Notes: generated from the letters alone by a model not told the origin. A stretch of DNA of 64,000 nt from Ruminococcus difficilis (GCF_016680995.1 NZ_JAEQMG010000010.1:1-64000), one strand, 5' to 3'; shown: positions 18,736-28,216, numbered from the stretch's first letter. A program made the numbers and translations.

Positions 18736-18854
18736 TTTTCATTTTTCAGTATTCAGTCTTCAATTTTAAGCTCGTTTGACAGGGTTTTCTAACTGAAGAC
18801 TGAAAACTGAATATTGAAGAATGAATAATGATTGATGTGTGATTCGGTGAGCTG

Positions 18855-19205
18855 ATGAAAGAAAATATCTTGATTGAAAAATCAATCGATTTTGGAGCGC
18901 GTATCGTAAAGCTCCATCGTTATTTGGTGAAAACGCAGCATGAATCTGTTTTATCAAAACAGATTTTGAGGAGCGGCACCTCTATCGGCGCGAATATCAA
19001 TGAGGCTCAATACGGTAATAGCAAAGCTGATTTTATCGTTAAGCTGCACATTGCGTTAAAGGAAACGGCTGAAACAGAGTATTGGCTGCATGTTCTTCAT
19101 AAATCGGATTACCTTGATGAGAAAATGGCTGATTCTCTTTTGTGTGATTGTATTGAGATCAAACGGATTCTGATCGCCTCTATCAATACGGCAAAAGAAT
19201 CCTGA
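18855..19205 (+). CDS. Four-helix-bundle protein (23S rRNA intervening-sequence type)
   Basis: A 116-residue all-helical protein with the family pattern SIDFGARIVKLHRYL, QILRSGTSIGANINEAQ and LKETAETEYWL. Such proteins were first seen inside 23S rRNA intervening sequences and are widespread as stand-alone genes; many form pentamers and their role is unclear. Here the gene is not in rRNA but beside tRNA-Leu. The flanking 18730-18830 region contains inverted AT-rich sequence (TTCAGTCTTCAATTTT and its near complement). A weak GGTGAGCTG site precedes the ATG. Confidence 0.85.
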   Translation: MKENILIEKSIDFGARIVKLHRYLVKTQHESVLSKQILRSGTSIGANINEAQYGNSKADFIVKLHIALKETAETEYWLHVLHKSDYLDEKMADSLLCDCIEIKRILIASINTAKES

Positions 19206-19268
19206 TTCACTTTTACCATAGACTGACGGGACTTAAACCCGTCTACCATAAAGATATAGAGGTAAACC

Positions 19269-20126
19269 ATGTTTCATGTATCTTTTCCCGGGCTGGGGAT
19301 CAACGACCTGCCCATCAACCGCGTAGCCTTTTCGATCGGCTCGTTCAATGTATACTGGTACGGCATCCTGATCGCGATCGGTCTGATCCTGGCGGTGACC
19401 TACGCCTATTTCAACGCCCGTCACTATGACGTCGATCGCAATAAGCTGATCGACTGCGTGATCGTCGGCATCATCACGTCGATCATCGGCGCGCGTGCAT
19501 ATTACGTTTTTTTCAAATGGGATTATTTCTCGGCGCATCCCGGTGAGATCATCGACATCCGTGACGGCGGTATCGCCATCTACGGCGCAATCATCGGCTC
19601 GCTGGTCGGCGGTCTGATCATGGCGAAGATCCGCAAGATGAAATTTCTGCCGATCCTCGATATCACCATGACCAGCTTTTTGATCGGTCAGGCGATCGGA
19701 CGCTGGGGCAACTTCTTCAATCAGGAGGCGTTCGGCACACCCACGGATAATGTGTTCCGCATGGTCAGTGAGAATACCGGCGGGGTAGGGGTGCATCCGT
19801 GCTTTCTGTATGAATCGGTATGGTGCGCGCTGGGATTCTTGTTCCTGTTCATTTTCAACCGCAAATTCCAGAAGTATCACGGACAGGCCTTTTATCTGTA
19901 TTTGGTATGGTACGGCTTGGAGCGCACCGTGGTCGAAGGTCTGCGCACCGACAGTCTGTATCTGCCGTTTCAGGTATTCGGCTACGATATCCGGGTATCC
20001 CAGGTATTGTCCGCGGTATTGGTGATCGTCGGTATCATCCTGCTGATCGTCAACCGCAAAAAGGACGACGGCATGAAAGGGAGAACCTTTCCGAAACGAC
20101 ATAAAAAATCCAAGAAAAGAGGTTAA
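19269..20126 (+). CDS. lgt: Prolipoprotein diacylglyceryl transferase
   Basis: Transfers diacylglycerol from phosphatidylglycerol to the lipobox Cys of prolipoproteins in the membrane. The 285-residue protein has about seven hydrophobic segments, the signature RWGNFFNQEAFG (about residues 143-154), and HPCFLYES before the last helices; the basic tail KGRTFPKRHKKSKKRG is cytoplasmic. AGAGGT precedes the ATG. It acts on substrates such as the lipoprotein at 47.8 kb. folD follows after 4 bp, so the two form one transcript. Confidence 0.96.
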   Translation: MFHVSFPGLGINDLPINRVAFSIGSFNVYWYGILIAIGLILAVTYAYFNARHYDVDRNKLIDCVIVGIITSIIGARAYYVFFKWDYFSAHPGEIIDIRDGGIAIYGAIIGSLVGGLIMAKIRKMKFLPILDITMTSFLIGQAIGRWGNFFNQEAFGTPTDNVFRMVSENTGGVGVHPCFLYESVWCALGFLFLFIFNRKFQKYHGQAFYLYLVWYGLERTVVEGLRTDSLYLPFQVFGYDIRVSQVLSAVLVIVGIILLIVNRKKDDGMKGRTFPKRHKKSKKRG

Positions 20127-20130
20127 TCAT

Positions 20131-20979
20131 ATGGCTCAGTTAATCGATGGTAAATTAGTATCGCAAAGCGTAAAGGACAGGATCCGTGATGAGGTCGCGG
20201 TTCTGAAAGAGAACGGCAACGAGGTCACCCTCGCCGTGATCATCGTCGGCGACGATCCCGCGTCCCGCGTTTATGTCAATAACAAAAAGAAGGCGTGTGA
20301 ATATGTCGGCTTCCGTTCGCTCGAATATGCCCTGCCTGCCGAGACCACACAGGATGAGCTGATCGCTTTGATCGAGGAGCTGAACGGTCGTGACGACGTC
20401 AACGGTATCCTCTGCCAGCTCCCGGTTCCGAAGCACATCGATGATAAGGCGGTCATCGCCGCGATCTCCGTCGAAAAGGACGTTGACGCGTTCTCATCCT
20501 TCAATGTCGGCAAGATCATGATCGGCGATTACGATTTCCTGCCCTGCACTCCCGCGGGCGTTATGGAAATGCTCCATTATTATGATATCGCCGTCGAGGG
20601 CAAGAACTGCGTCGTGATCGGCAGAAGCAATATCGTCGGCAAGCCGATGTCCATGCTCCTGCTCCACGAGAACGGCACCGTGACCATGACCCACAGCCGC
20701 ACCAAGGATCTCGCGTCCTTTACCAAACAGGCGGATATTCTGGTAGCCGCAGTCGGCAGAGCGAAGTTCGTCACCGCCGATATGGTGGGCGACGGCGCTG
20801 TCGTGATCGACGTCGGCATGAACCGTGACGAGAACGGCAAGCTCTGCGGCGATGTTGATTTTGATTCTGTAAAAGAAAAATGCTCCTACATCACGCCCGT
20901 ACCCGGCGGCGTAGGCCCCATGACTATCGCCATGCTGATGCAGAACACCTTAAAGGCGTATCATATCCAGAAGAAATGA
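20131..20979 (+). CDS. folD: Methylenetetrahydrofolate dehydrogenase / cyclohydrolase
   Basis: Bifunctional one-carbon enzyme that links methylene-THF to formyl-THF. The 282-residue protein has the catalytic Lys region YVNNKKKACEYVGF (about residues 49-62), the GILCQLPVPKH block, the NADP site VVIGRSNIVGKPMSMLLL and the C-terminal PVPGGVGPMTIAML signature. It starts 4 bp after lgt with AGAGG upstream. Confidence 0.96.
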   Translation: MAQLIDGKLVSQSVKDRIRDEVAVLKENGNEVTLAVIIVGDDPASRVYVNNKKKACEYVGFRSLEYALPAETTQDELIALIEELNGRDDVNGILCQLPVPKHIDDKAVIAAISVEKDVDAFSSFNVGKIMIGDYDFLPCTPAGVMEMLHYYDIAVEGKNCVVIGRSNIVGKPMSMLLLHENGTVTMTHSRTKDLASFTKQADILVAAVGRAKFVTADMVGDGAVVIDVGMNRDENGKLCGDVDFDSVKEKCSYITPVPGGVGPMTIAMLMQNTLKAYHIQKK

Positions 20980-21149
20980 GGCTCCCTTTGGTAAAGGTAC
21001 CCCCGTTGGGGGGGAATGTCCGAAGGACAAGGGGAGATTCCCCTGTTAGGGGAAATGTCCGCAGCGCGGACAAAAGGGTCGGCTGTCTTCGCAGAAGAAG
21101 CCGCTTCCGGCGAGGAGGCTCCCGCGAATGAGAGCGGGTGAGGGATTGT
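20979..21149 (+). repeat. Family A composite palindrome with internal insert
   Basis: The left arm GGCTCCCTTTGGTAAAGG is separated from its right part GAGGCTCCCGCG...GAGGGATTG by a 100-plus base insert of several small hairpins (CCCCCGTTGGGGG, GTCCGAAGGAC, TCCCCTGTTAGGGGA, GTCCGCAGCGCGGAC). The same insert occurs at 27.2 and 60.9 kb. Confidence 0.7.
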
Positions 21150-21235
21150 ATTGAATTGTTTGAGCGAAGCGAGTATCACAATTATATTACCTCGTTATTA
21201 TTGCAAAAGTATCTCCCTTCGGTCGGTCAATTGAT

Positions 21236-21285
21236 GCAATCCCTCCGCCTCGTACCTCGGTACCTCCCTTTCCCAAAGGGAGGCT
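21236..21285 (-). repeat. Family A palindrome, reverse orientation
   Basis: GCAATCCCTCCGCC...CCTCCCTTTCCCAAAGGGAGGC is the reverse complement of the family A pattern. Only about 85 bp separate it from the composite copy on the other strand, so the two could pair over a larger hairpin. Confidence 0.7.
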
Positions 21286-21296
21286 AAAACTTTTTC

Positions 21297-21325
21297 TTGA
21301 CAAGCAAAATCCTTTATGATATAGT
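21297..21325 (+). promoter_or_regulatory. Promoter of the rplU operon
   Basis: TTGACA (21297-21302), 17-bp spacer, TATAGT (21320-21325). Transcript start predicted near 21332. Confidence 0.8.
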
Positions 21326-21331
21326 ATATAA

Positions 21332-21425
21332 GCCGCATACTGTGGGTTTATTAAGTGCGCGTACAATGCTTTTCCAAAGCAGCTTTGCCGCCACCCGGGA
21401 GTAGCGAGTCTAAGTAAAAGGAATG
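21332..21425 (+). promoter_or_regulatory. Ribosomal protein L21 leader
   Basis: The roughly 95-base leader contains a hairpin around CCAAAGCAGCTTTG and the conserved block CCACCCGGGAG.AGCGAG that marks L21 leaders of Firmicutes. Position right before rplU agrees. Such leaders are thought to give autogenous control of rplU-prp-rpmA. Assigned from remembered consensus and context. Confidence 0.72.
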
Positions 21426-21430
21426 ATAAA

Positions 21431-21739
21431 ATGTTCGCAGTAATCGAGACCGGCGGTAAGCAGTACAAGGTCAGCGAGGGCGACGTCATCTACATCGAGA
21501 AGCTCGATGCGGAGAATGACGCTACCGTAGAGTTTGACGTAGTCGCTGTTTCTACCGACGACGGTATCAAGGCCGGCACACCTTATGTTGACGGCGCAAA
21601 GGTTTCCGCCAAGGTCATCAAGACCGATAAGGCGAAGAAGATCTATGTATCCACCTACAAGCCCAAGAAGGGTGAGAAGAGAAAGATGGGTCACCGTCAG
21701 CCTTACACTAAGGTTGAAATCAAGGCGATCAACGCCTGA
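21431..21739 (+). CDS. rplU: Ribosomal protein bL21
   Basis: The 102-residue large-subunit protein begins [18 protein letters not shown] and ends with the [15 protein letters not shown] block typical of L21. First gene of the rplU-prp-rpmA operon; its TGA overlaps the prp ATG by one base. Confidence 0.97.
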   Translation: MFAVIETGGKQYKVSEGDVIYIEKLDAENDATVEFDVVAVSTDDGIKAGTPYVDGAKVSAKVIKTDKAKKIYVSTYKPKKGEKRKMGHRQPYTKVEIKAINA

Positions 21740-22056
21740 TGATCAAGGTCGAATTCTTCGGCAATGAGCCTGTTTACGGCTTTCATATCACCGGTCATTC
21801 GGATATCAACCCCGAGGGTCCCGAGATCCTGTGCGCGGCGGTCAGCTCCGCGGCGTATATGACAGCTAACACGGTGACGGATGTGATTCATCTCGAGCCT
21901 GAGCTGAAGGTGGCAGACGGCGATATGATGCTGAAAGTAAAGACTGAACAAGAAGCGATCAGGTGCCGCGATCTTTTCGACGGCTTGAAGCTTCATCTGA
22001 GCGCGATCGCTCAGGACTATCCCAAGTATTTGATAATAACTAATTCGGAGGTGTAA
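21739..22056 (+). CDS. prp: Ribosomal-processing cysteine protease Prp
   Basis: Cleaves the N-terminal extension from ribosomal protein L27 in Firmicutes. The 105-residue protein has the catalytic pair in [12 protein letters not shown] (His, about residue 18-21) and [12 protein letters not shown] (Cys, about residue 34). It sits between rplU and rpmA, overlapping rplU by one base, the invariant location for this protease. Its substrate site is visible in the next gene. Confidence 0.95.
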   Translation: MIKVEFFGNEPVYGFHITGHSDINPEGPEILCAAVSSAAYMTANTVTDVIHLEPELKVADGDMMLKVKTEQEAIRCRDLFDGLKLHLSAIAQDYPKYLIITNSEV

Positions 22057-22060
22057 GGTA

Positions 22061-22345
22061 ATGCTTAAAATAAATCTGCAGTTGTTCGCTCATAAAAAAG
22101 GTATGGGTTCAACAAAGAACGGTCGTGACAGTGAGTCTAAGCGCCTTGGCGTTAAGCGCGCTGACGGTCAGTTCGTATTAGCCGGCAATATCCTCGTTAA
22201 GCAGAGAGGTACACACATCCACCCCGGTAACAATGTTGGCCGCGGTTCCGATGATTCTCTCTTCGCTAAGGTTGACGGCGTAGTACGCTTTGAGCGTATG
22301 GGCAAGGACAGAAAGCGCGCCAGCGTTTATCCTGTCGAGCAGTAA
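22061..22345 (+). CDS. rpmA: Ribosomal protein bL27 with Prp-cleaved N-terminal extension
   Basis: The 94-residue protein begins [20 protein letters not shown]. The first nine or ten residues, ending LQLFA, are the extension removed by Prp to expose the functional N-terminus that reaches the peptidyl-transferase centre. The mature part ([14 protein letters not shown]...) is standard. GGAGGTG precedes the ATG, and a terminator closes the operon. Confidence 0.97.
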   Translation: MLKINLQLFAHKKGMGSTKNGRDSESKRLGVKRADGQFVLAGNILVKQRGTHIHPGNNVGRGSDDSLFAKVDGVVRFERMGKDRKRASVYPVEQ

Positions 22346-22353
22346 TGACTTTT

Positions 22354-22381
22354 GGGGCGGTTCAAATACCGCCCTTTTTTA
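22354..22381 (+). terminator. Terminator after rpmA
   Basis: GGGCGGT and ACCGCCC form a stem around TCAAAT-type loop, followed by six T. Confidence 0.85.
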
Positions 22382-22383
22382 TT

Positions 22384-23749
<1,366 letters not shown>

Positions 23750-23810
23750 ATCAGTCTATTCGAAGTCCCGAACACGCGTGTTCGAGCTGTGGTAATGACG
23801 ATTTAGAGAT

Positions 23811-23911
23811 GTTGAGATTGCCACAGGGCGCAATTCAGATTGTCATTGCGAGGAGGAACCTTGTTCCGACGTGGCGATCTCAACCTTAACGCTTGCGCCC
23901 TTCGCAATGAC
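23811..23911. repeat. Nested family B composite (copy 1)
   Basis: An outer reverse-orientation family B hairpin (GTTGAGATTGCCACAGGGCGC ... GCGCCCTTCGCAATGAC in two halves) contains in its loop a complete forward family B element with stem GGAGGAACC/GGTTCC-like. A near-identical composite lies at 62.87 kb on the other strand. Confidence 0.75.
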
Positions 23912-23930
23912 TATTATAAAATAATGAGTG

Positions 23931-24323
23931 ATGAAGATGGATGATAAAACACTGAATTCTATCCCGACGCTGAATCTCGCGTTCATCGGCGACGGCGTAT
24001 ACGATCTGTTGGTGCGCGAGTATCTCGTGACCCACAGCGCTTCTCATGTCGGCGAGCTGAACAAGATGAAGGTCGATCTGGTCAACTGCAAGAGTCAGGC
24101 GGCTTTCATGAAGCGGCTCATGGAGCATCTGACCGAGGAAGAGGTCGAGGTTTATAAACGCGGCAGAAACGCCAAGGTCAACTCCGCGTCCAAGCATTCG
24201 ACATTATCCGATTATCATGCCGCCACCGGTATGGAGGCGTTGTTCGGCTGGCTGTACCTCAAAGGCAGACAGGAACGCATAAATGAACTTTTCACGCTTA
24301 TAATTAATACTATAACCGATTAA
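23931..24323 (+). CDS. mrnC: Mini-ribonuclease III
   Basis: Dimeric RNase III-like enzyme without the dsRNA-binding domain; in Bacillus it matures the ends of 23S rRNA. The 130-residue protein has the RNase III core pattern NLAFIGDGVYDLLVREYL (first metal-binding acidic residue) and SDYHAATGMEALFGWLYL (second signature). Start among GTG 23928, ATG 23931 and ATG 23937 is uncertain because no strong ribosome site is present. Confidence 0.9.
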   Translation: MKMDDKTLNSIPTLNLAFIGDGVYDLLVREYLVTHSASHVGELNKMKVDLVNCKSQAAFMKRLMEHLTEEEVEVYKRGRNAKVNSASKHSTLSDYHAATGMEALFGWLYLKGRQERINELFTLIINTITD

Positions 24324-24370
24324 TGTAGGGGAGGGGCTTGCTCCTCCCGCGGCGTTTTCAACGCCCCTAT
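24324..24370. repeat. Family C hairpin
   Basis: TGTAGGGGAGGGGCTTGCTCCTCCC followed by GGCGTTTTCAACGCC and CCTA: two small hairpins right after mrnC. Confidence 0.7.
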
Positions 24371-24390
24371 TAAACCGAAAGCGTGATCCC

Positions 24391-25263
24391 ATGAACTTAA
24401 CCGACAGAGTACGGCGCCTTTGCCGACGGTACACCTTGGATTATCTCGTGATGATCCTCGGCGCCGCCGTTTACGCTCTGTCGGTCTCTTTTTTTACCGC
24501 GCCCAATGAGATCGCTCCCGGCGGAGTCACGGGTCTCGCGACCATGCTGAATCATTTGCTCGACCTTCCGATCGGTGCGACCGCGCTGTTGCTCAATATC
24601 CCGCTGCTGATCTGGGGAGCGATCGAAAGCGGTCGGCGCTTCATCATCCGCACGATGATCATCACAGCCGCGGTATCCCTGCTGATCGACCTGTTCTCAC
24701 TGTTCCGTTTCGCTTATCACGGTGATCTGATCATCGCCGCCATCTTCGGCGGGATCTTATCGGGCGTCGGACTCGGCTTGATCTTCCTGCGCGGCGGCAG
24801 TACGGGCGGTACCGATATCATCGCCCGTAATCTGAACCATCAGCTGCCGTATCTCAGCATCGGGAGCATCGTGCTGCTATCCGACGCGGTCGTCGTCGCG
24901 ATGTCGGCGATCGTCTACGGCAGTCTTGAAAACGCCCTCTATGCCGTGATCGCGATCTTTACCTCGTCAAAGCTGATCGACGCGGTCGTGTTCGGACTGT
25001 CCCGCGATAACGGCAAGCTGATGATCATTATCACCGCCTTACCCGATGAAGTCGCCGCTGAGCTTACCGGCAGGGTAAATAGGGGAGTGACCGTGCTTTC
25101 GGCGCGGGGCGGCTACAGCCATCTGCCTAAGGGTGTGATCCTATGCGCCGTCCGACCGCATGACGCCTATCGCGTCAATTCCGCCGTCATCGATACCGAC
25201 CCCACCGCCTTCATCGTCACCACCACCGCCACCGCGATCTCCGGATTGGGCTTTTCAATATAA
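24391..25263 (+). CDS. YitT family membrane protein (DUF161/DUF2179)
   Basis: A 290-residue protein with about five or six hydrophobic segments in residues 15-190 (DUF161-like repeats, with GGSTGGTDIIARN typical of the family) and a C-terminal soluble DUF2179 domain (about 205-285; VLSARGGYSHLPKGVILC). Function is unknown; transport or nucleotide sensing have been proposed for the family. The ATG has only a weak GAAAG upstream, and the start follows a family C repeat. Confidence 0.88.
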   Translation: MNLTDRVRRLCRRYTLDYLVMILGAAVYALSVSFFTAPNEIAPGGVTGLATMLNHLLDLPIGATALLLNIPLLIWGAIESGRRFIIRTMIITAAVSLLIDLFSLFRFAYHGDLIIAAIFGGILSGVGLGLIFLRGGSTGGTDIIARNLNHQLPYLSIGSIVLLSDAVVVAMSAIVYGSLENALYAVIAIFTSSKLIDAVVFGLSRDNGKLMIIITALPDEVAAELTGRVNRGVTVLSARGGYSHLPKGVILCAVRPHDAYRVNSAVIDTDPTAFIVTTTATAISGLGFSI

Positions 25264-25356
25264 ATCGTCATTGCGATAAACCAATTCTCTCATTGGGATG
25301 AAGTGTTATCCAATATCACACTTCTGAGGTTTATCCCAAGGGGAGATTTGATATCA

Positions 25357-25445
25357 AAAAGCCTTCCCCTCGGGGGGAAGGTGTCACCAAAGGTGACGGA
25401 TGAGGGGACAGCCTTTCCTATTGATGTCGAACTCGGTGAGGCTGC
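25357..25445. mobile_element. Family D element, left half only
   Basis: AGCCTTCCCCTCGGGGGGAAGG, GTGTCACCAAAGGTGACGG and GATGAGGGG are followed by a block (CCTTTCCTATTGATGT, CTCGGTGAGGCTG) shared with the centre of the 6.3-kb copy; the right terminal arm is missing. The rest of the 350-bp gap between the YitT gene and rpsF holds the rpsF promoter and, at 25264-25345, a loose hairpin starting CGTCATTGCGATAAACC. Confidence 0.7.
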
Positions 25446-25493
25446 TGTTTTGATAACTGTTAATAAATAAGCATGAAAAAGCACACGTGCCCC

Positions 25494-25522
25494 CTTGACA
25501 AATCCTGATTTTTCCACTATAA
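25494..25522 (+). promoter_or_regulatory. Consensus promoter of rpsF-ssb-rpsR
   Basis: Perfect TTGACA (25494-25499), 17-bp spacer, perfect TATAAT (25517-25522). Confidence 0.88.
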
Positions 25523-25562
25523 TGACTCATGTTATGTGTGCAAGTATGCCCATAACTGAAAA

Positions 25563-25604
25563 CCTTGTGCCGTATCGATTGGTACGGCGCCAATAGTCCA
25601 TAAG
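25563..25604 (+). promoter_or_regulatory. Possible S6:S18-binding leader hairpin
   Basis: GTGCCGTA and TACGGCGCC form a stem-loop just before the rpsF ribosome site. Leaders of rpsF operons commonly bind the S6:S18 complex for feedback; position agrees, but I cannot confirm the consensus bulge. Confidence 0.4.
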
Positions 25605-25615
25605 GAGGTGTAAAC

Positions 25616-26014
25616 ATGGCATTGAAGGCTAATTACGAGACCGTAATGGTATTTTCAATGAAGCAGGGCGAGGATGGCATCCAGGCTCTCATCGAGAAGT
25701 TCAAGGCTCTCATCGAGAAGCACGCTACTCTGCAGAGTGTTGACGAATGGGGCAAGCGCAAGCTGGCTTATCTGATCAACAAAGAGTCTGAGGGTTACTA
25801 TGTGCTGATGAACTTCGAGAGTGAAGCTGAGTTCCCCGCTGAGCTGGATCGTATCTACAAGATCACGGACGGCGTAATCCGTTCATTGATCATCCGCAAG
25901 CCCGAGGGTTCCGAGATCCCTGTTCAGAAGGAAGAAGAGCCCAAAGCTGATCAAGCCGCTGAGGCTCCCGCGGAAGCTCCCGCTGAGGAAGCTGCCGAAG
26001 CTCCCGCAGAATAA
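25616..26014 (+). CDS. rpsF: Ribosomal protein bS6
   Basis: The 132-residue small-subunit protein has the S6 fold (residues 1-95; e.g. DEWGKRKLAYLINKESEGYYVLM). It carries a long acidic, Ala/Pro/Glu-rich C-terminal tail (about residues 100-132, repeated AEAPAE units), longer than in many S6 proteins. AAGGAGGTG precedes the ATG. First gene of the classic rpsF-ssb-rpsR operon. Confidence 0.97.
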   Translation: MALKANYETVMVFSMKQGEDGIQALIEKFKALIEKHATLQSVDEWGKRKLAYLINKESEGYYVLMNFESEAEFPAELDRIYKITDGVIRSLIIRKPEGSEIPVQKEEEPKADQAAEAPAEAPAEEAAEAPAE

Positions 26015-26068
26015 TCGAACGAATAAAGTGTGACTACGGCTGTACAGCCGGAACGAAAGGATTACATC

Positions 26069-26569
26069 ATGATCAACAGAGTAATTTTGATGGGTCGCTT
26101 AGTAGCCGACCCCGAGTTAAAGACAACCAATACAGGCATCTCCGTCACCTCTTTCCGTATCGCGGTCGACCGCAACTACGTCAAAGCGGGTGAGCAGCGT
26201 CAGGCTGATTTCTTTGATATCGTCGCGTGGCGCAGCTCGGCGGAATTTGTATGCCGTAATTTTTCCAAGGGCTCTCTCATCGCCGTAGACGGTCAGCTCC
26301 AGTCCCGCAATTATCAGACGAAGGACGGACAGAACCGCACCGCGATCGAGGTCGTGGCTGATAACGTCAGCTTCACCGGTGAGCGCCGTGATACTGCCGG
26401 CACCTATGGCGGCGGTTATTCACAGGCTCCTGCCGCGAACACGCGCGCATACGGCGGTTCTCAGGTAGTTCCCGAGGCTCCCGCAATGCCGCAGCAGCCT
26501 GCCGCGTATTCCGCAGGCTCCGCCGACGACTTCCAGGCAATGCCTTTGGATGATGACCTGCCGTTTTAA
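26069..26569 (+). CDS. ssb: Single-stranded DNA-binding protein
   Basis: Coats single-stranded DNA in replication and repair. The 166-residue protein has an N-terminal OB fold (INRVILMGRLVADPELK ... FFDIVAWRSSAEFV), a Gly/Gln/Pro-rich linker and the acidic tip DDDLPF that recruits partner proteins. I use ATG 26069 with GAAAGG upstream; the in-frame GTG at 26030 would add unrelated residues. Confidence 0.96.
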   Translation: MINRVILMGRLVADPELKTTNTGISVTSFRIAVDRNYVKAGEQRQADFFDIVAWRSSAEFVCRNFSKGSLIAVDGQLQSRNYQTKDGQNRTAIEVVADNVSFTGERRDTAGTYGGGYSQAPAANTRAYGGSQVVPEAPAMPQQPAAYSAGSADDFQAMPLDDDLPF

Positions 26570-26572
26570 AAT

Positions 26573-26619
26573 CAGGCTCCTTTTCCAAAGGGAGGTGCCT
26601 TGATAGAGGCGGAGGGTTG
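26573..26619 (+). repeat. Family A palindrome
   Basis: GGCTCCTTTTCCAAAGGGAGG then GCCTTGATAGAGGC hairpin and GGAGGGTTGTC, inside the ssb-rpsR intergenic region. Confidence 0.75.
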
Positions 26620-26640
26620 TCATATTTGAAATGAAACTAA

Positions 26641-26688
26641 TGTAGGGACGAGCATTGCTCGTCCGCGGATGACCGACTCATCCCTACA
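26641..26688 (+). repeat. Family C hairpin
   Basis: TGTAGGGACGAGCATTGCTCGTCC ... CATCCCTACA, second repeat in the ssb-rpsR gap. Both repeats leave the rpsR ribosome site intact. Confidence 0.75.
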
Positions 26689-26718
26689 CATCTCTAATTT
26701 ACGAAAGGAGAACCCAAC

Positions 26719-26952
26719 ATGGCTGATAGACCTATGGGTAACAGACGCCGCCGTAAGGTATGCGGCTTCTGTGTAGATAAGGTTGAGCATATCGATTATA
26801 AAGATATCGCTCGTCTGCGCCGCTATATGTCCGAGCGCGCTAAGATCCTGCCCCGCCGCGTTACCGGTACCTGCGCCGCGCATCAGCGCGACCTGACCAC
26901 CGCGATCAAGCGTGCGCGCCAGCTGGCTCTTTTACCTTATACTTCGGACTAA
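26719..26952 (+). CDS. rpsR: Ribosomal protein bS18
   Basis: The 77-residue small-subunit protein has the typical [20 protein letters not shown] start (here with two Cys) and the [15 protein letters not shown] signature near residue 52. AAAGGAG precedes the ATG. Last gene of the rpsF operon; separated from ssb by two palindromic repeats. Confidence 0.97.
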   Translation: MADRPMGNRRRRKVCGFCVDKVEHIDYKDIARLRRYMSERAKILPRRVTGTCAAHQRDLTTAIKRARQLALLPYTSD

Positions 26953-26955
26953 GAT

Positions 26956-26996
26956 TGTCATTGCGAAGTCCATAAGGACTGTGGCAATCTCAACCG
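26956..26996 (+). repeat. Family B palindrome
   Basis: TGTCATTGCG, AGTCCATAAGGACT hairpin, GTGGCAATCTCAACC, directly after rpsR. Confidence 0.75.
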
Positions 26997-27011
26997 AATA
27001 ACCTACCATCA

Positions 27012-27039
27012 AAGCTCCCTCACGCAGGGAGCTTTTTTA
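27012..27039 (+). terminator. Terminator of the rpsF operon
   Basis: AAGCTCCCT and AGGGAGCTT form a 9-bp stem around CACGC with a following T run. Its 3' half is duplicated at about 27139-27160. Confidence 0.85.
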
Positions 27040-27041
27040 TT

Positions 27042-27098
27042 AGCCTCCCTTTCCTAAGGGAGGTGGCGCTGACACTTGTGTCATGCGCCGGAGGGTTG
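27042..27098 (+). repeat. Family A palindrome with extended second stem
   Basis: CCTCCCTT/AAGGGAGG followed by a longer second hairpin, GGCGCTGACAC/GTGTCATGCGCC, and GGAGGGTTGAC. Confidence 0.75.
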
Positions 27099-27164
27099 AC
27101 GAAATACCATTTTCACATTATGTAAGCTGAATGGCATCGCCTCACGCAGGGAGCTTTTTCTATC

Positions 27165-27326
27165 AGCCTCCCTTTCCTAAGGTGCCCCCGTTGGGGGAAT
27201 GTCCGAAGGACAAGGGGAGATTCCCCTGTTAGGGGAAATGTCCGCGAAGCGGACAAAAGGGTCGGCTGTCTTCGCAGAAGAAGCCGTTTCCGGCGAGGAA
27301 GGTGCCTCGACAGAGGCGGAGGGTTG
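27165..27326 (+). repeat. Family A composite with internal hairpin cassette
   Basis: The CCTCCCTTTCCTAAGG loop is interrupted by a cassette of five small hairpins (same as at 20.98 and 60.84 kb) before GAGGAAGGTGCCTCGACAGAGGC and GGAGGGTTGAC. Between here and the giant gene at 28.47 kb (about 1.1 kb) there are only a promoter, the 279-bp element and more repeats. Confidence 0.75.
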
Positions 27327-27504
27327 ACGAGATGCATTTTCAGCCGATCATACACTCTCTCGACCACTCCGGACGCACACTCAGGCAAATCCCCGATTCC
27401 CCCGCAAAAACACCACATATTGTTGTATTTCACGAAACTACCCACAATTCTCTGTACGACTTGCACAAAAAGTAAATTTTAGTTCAAAATACTGTAACAT
27501 TTTA

Positions 27505-27533
27505 TTGACTATTTGACTCGGATTTGATATAAT
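27505..27533 (+). promoter_or_regulatory. Promoter outside the left arm
   Basis: TTGACT (27505-27510), 17-bp spacer, perfect TATAAT (27528-27533). It points toward the surface-protein gene, which starts 930 bp further on, and lies just outside the duplicated arm. It could make a long leader RNA or a separate small RNA. Confidence 0.6.
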
Positions 27534-27640
27534 ACTAATATCAATAATTGGATGATAAGGGTTAGTATGTCCTTTTGTAGCAAAAACGCATCAAAATGAC
27601 CAATAATGTACCTACTGAAATCCCGTACATAGAATCGTCA

Positions 27641-27919
27641 TTTTGTGCAACATGCACAAAAGCATAATAATTCAATCGTCTAATTTAAAGAAATATCGCG
27701 TATTCATCGTATGCTGAATATATACTGAATATATGCTGCATAAACGGTACGCAAAACACGTGAAAATCGGCTTAAATCCTTTGATTTTCAGCTGTTTTTC
27801 ACACACAGGCAAGTATATTTTAAGCTGTTACGGTTACCTGAGAAATGAGTCTCGGGGTGTAACACAAGCGATGTCAGGCGGAAGGGCTGATTTGCCAATA
27901 TTTGTGCAATCTGCACAAA
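27641..27919. mobile_element. 279-bp element bounded by TTTGTGCA palindromes (left copy)
   Basis: Begins TTTTGTGCA-ACA-TGCACAAAA and ends TTTGTGCA-ATC-TGCACAAA. The right-arm copy at 43820-44098 is exactly the same length in opposite orientation. Contains ATATATGCTGCATAAACGG and a CTGTTTTTCACACACAGGC block. An open frame runs through both copies but has no ribosome site. It could be a MITE-like unit, a regulatory region with operators at each end, or an RNA. Confidence 0.6.
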
Positions 27920-27946
27920 AACGGTAAATTTAACAAAATCAGGTAT

Positions 27947-28091
27947 CAGGCTCCCTTTGGTATGAGGAGTTATCCAAATTTTTAATTTGGTCTATAACTC
28001 CCATGCAACAGCGCTCCAAAAGCAGATCTTCTGCGATTGGTTTAGCGCCACTGCTAAGGGAGCTGTCACCGGACGGTGACTGAGGGATTGT
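27947..28091 (+). repeat. Family A composite palindrome
   Basis: GGCTCCCTTTGG is split from AAGGGAGCTGTCACCGGACGGTGACTGAGGGATTG by about 90 bases with several inner hairpins (GAGTTAT...ATAACTC, CCAAATTTTTAATTTGG). The right-arm equivalent at 43.73 kb lacks this insert, so the insert arrived after the duplication or was lost there. Confidence 0.7.
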
Positions 28092-28216
28092 ATCAATCGA
28101 CCGAGCTTGAAAACTTCAAGCGAGATTCATTTTTACATCGTCATCCCTGATCACAGCCCAAAGGTCAGTTCCCGCAGGACATTTGATGGATCAAATCAGT
28201 TCTCATTTATTGAAAT

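Noticed and set aside
18539..18769. Open frame over tRNA-Leu
   Set aside because: The region is explained by the tRNA with its promoter and terminator.
27733..27927. Open frame through the 279-bp element, similar in both arms
   Set aside because: There is no ribosome site, the similarity is explained by DNA-level duplication, and the end runs into the palindrome. I treat it as non-coding.
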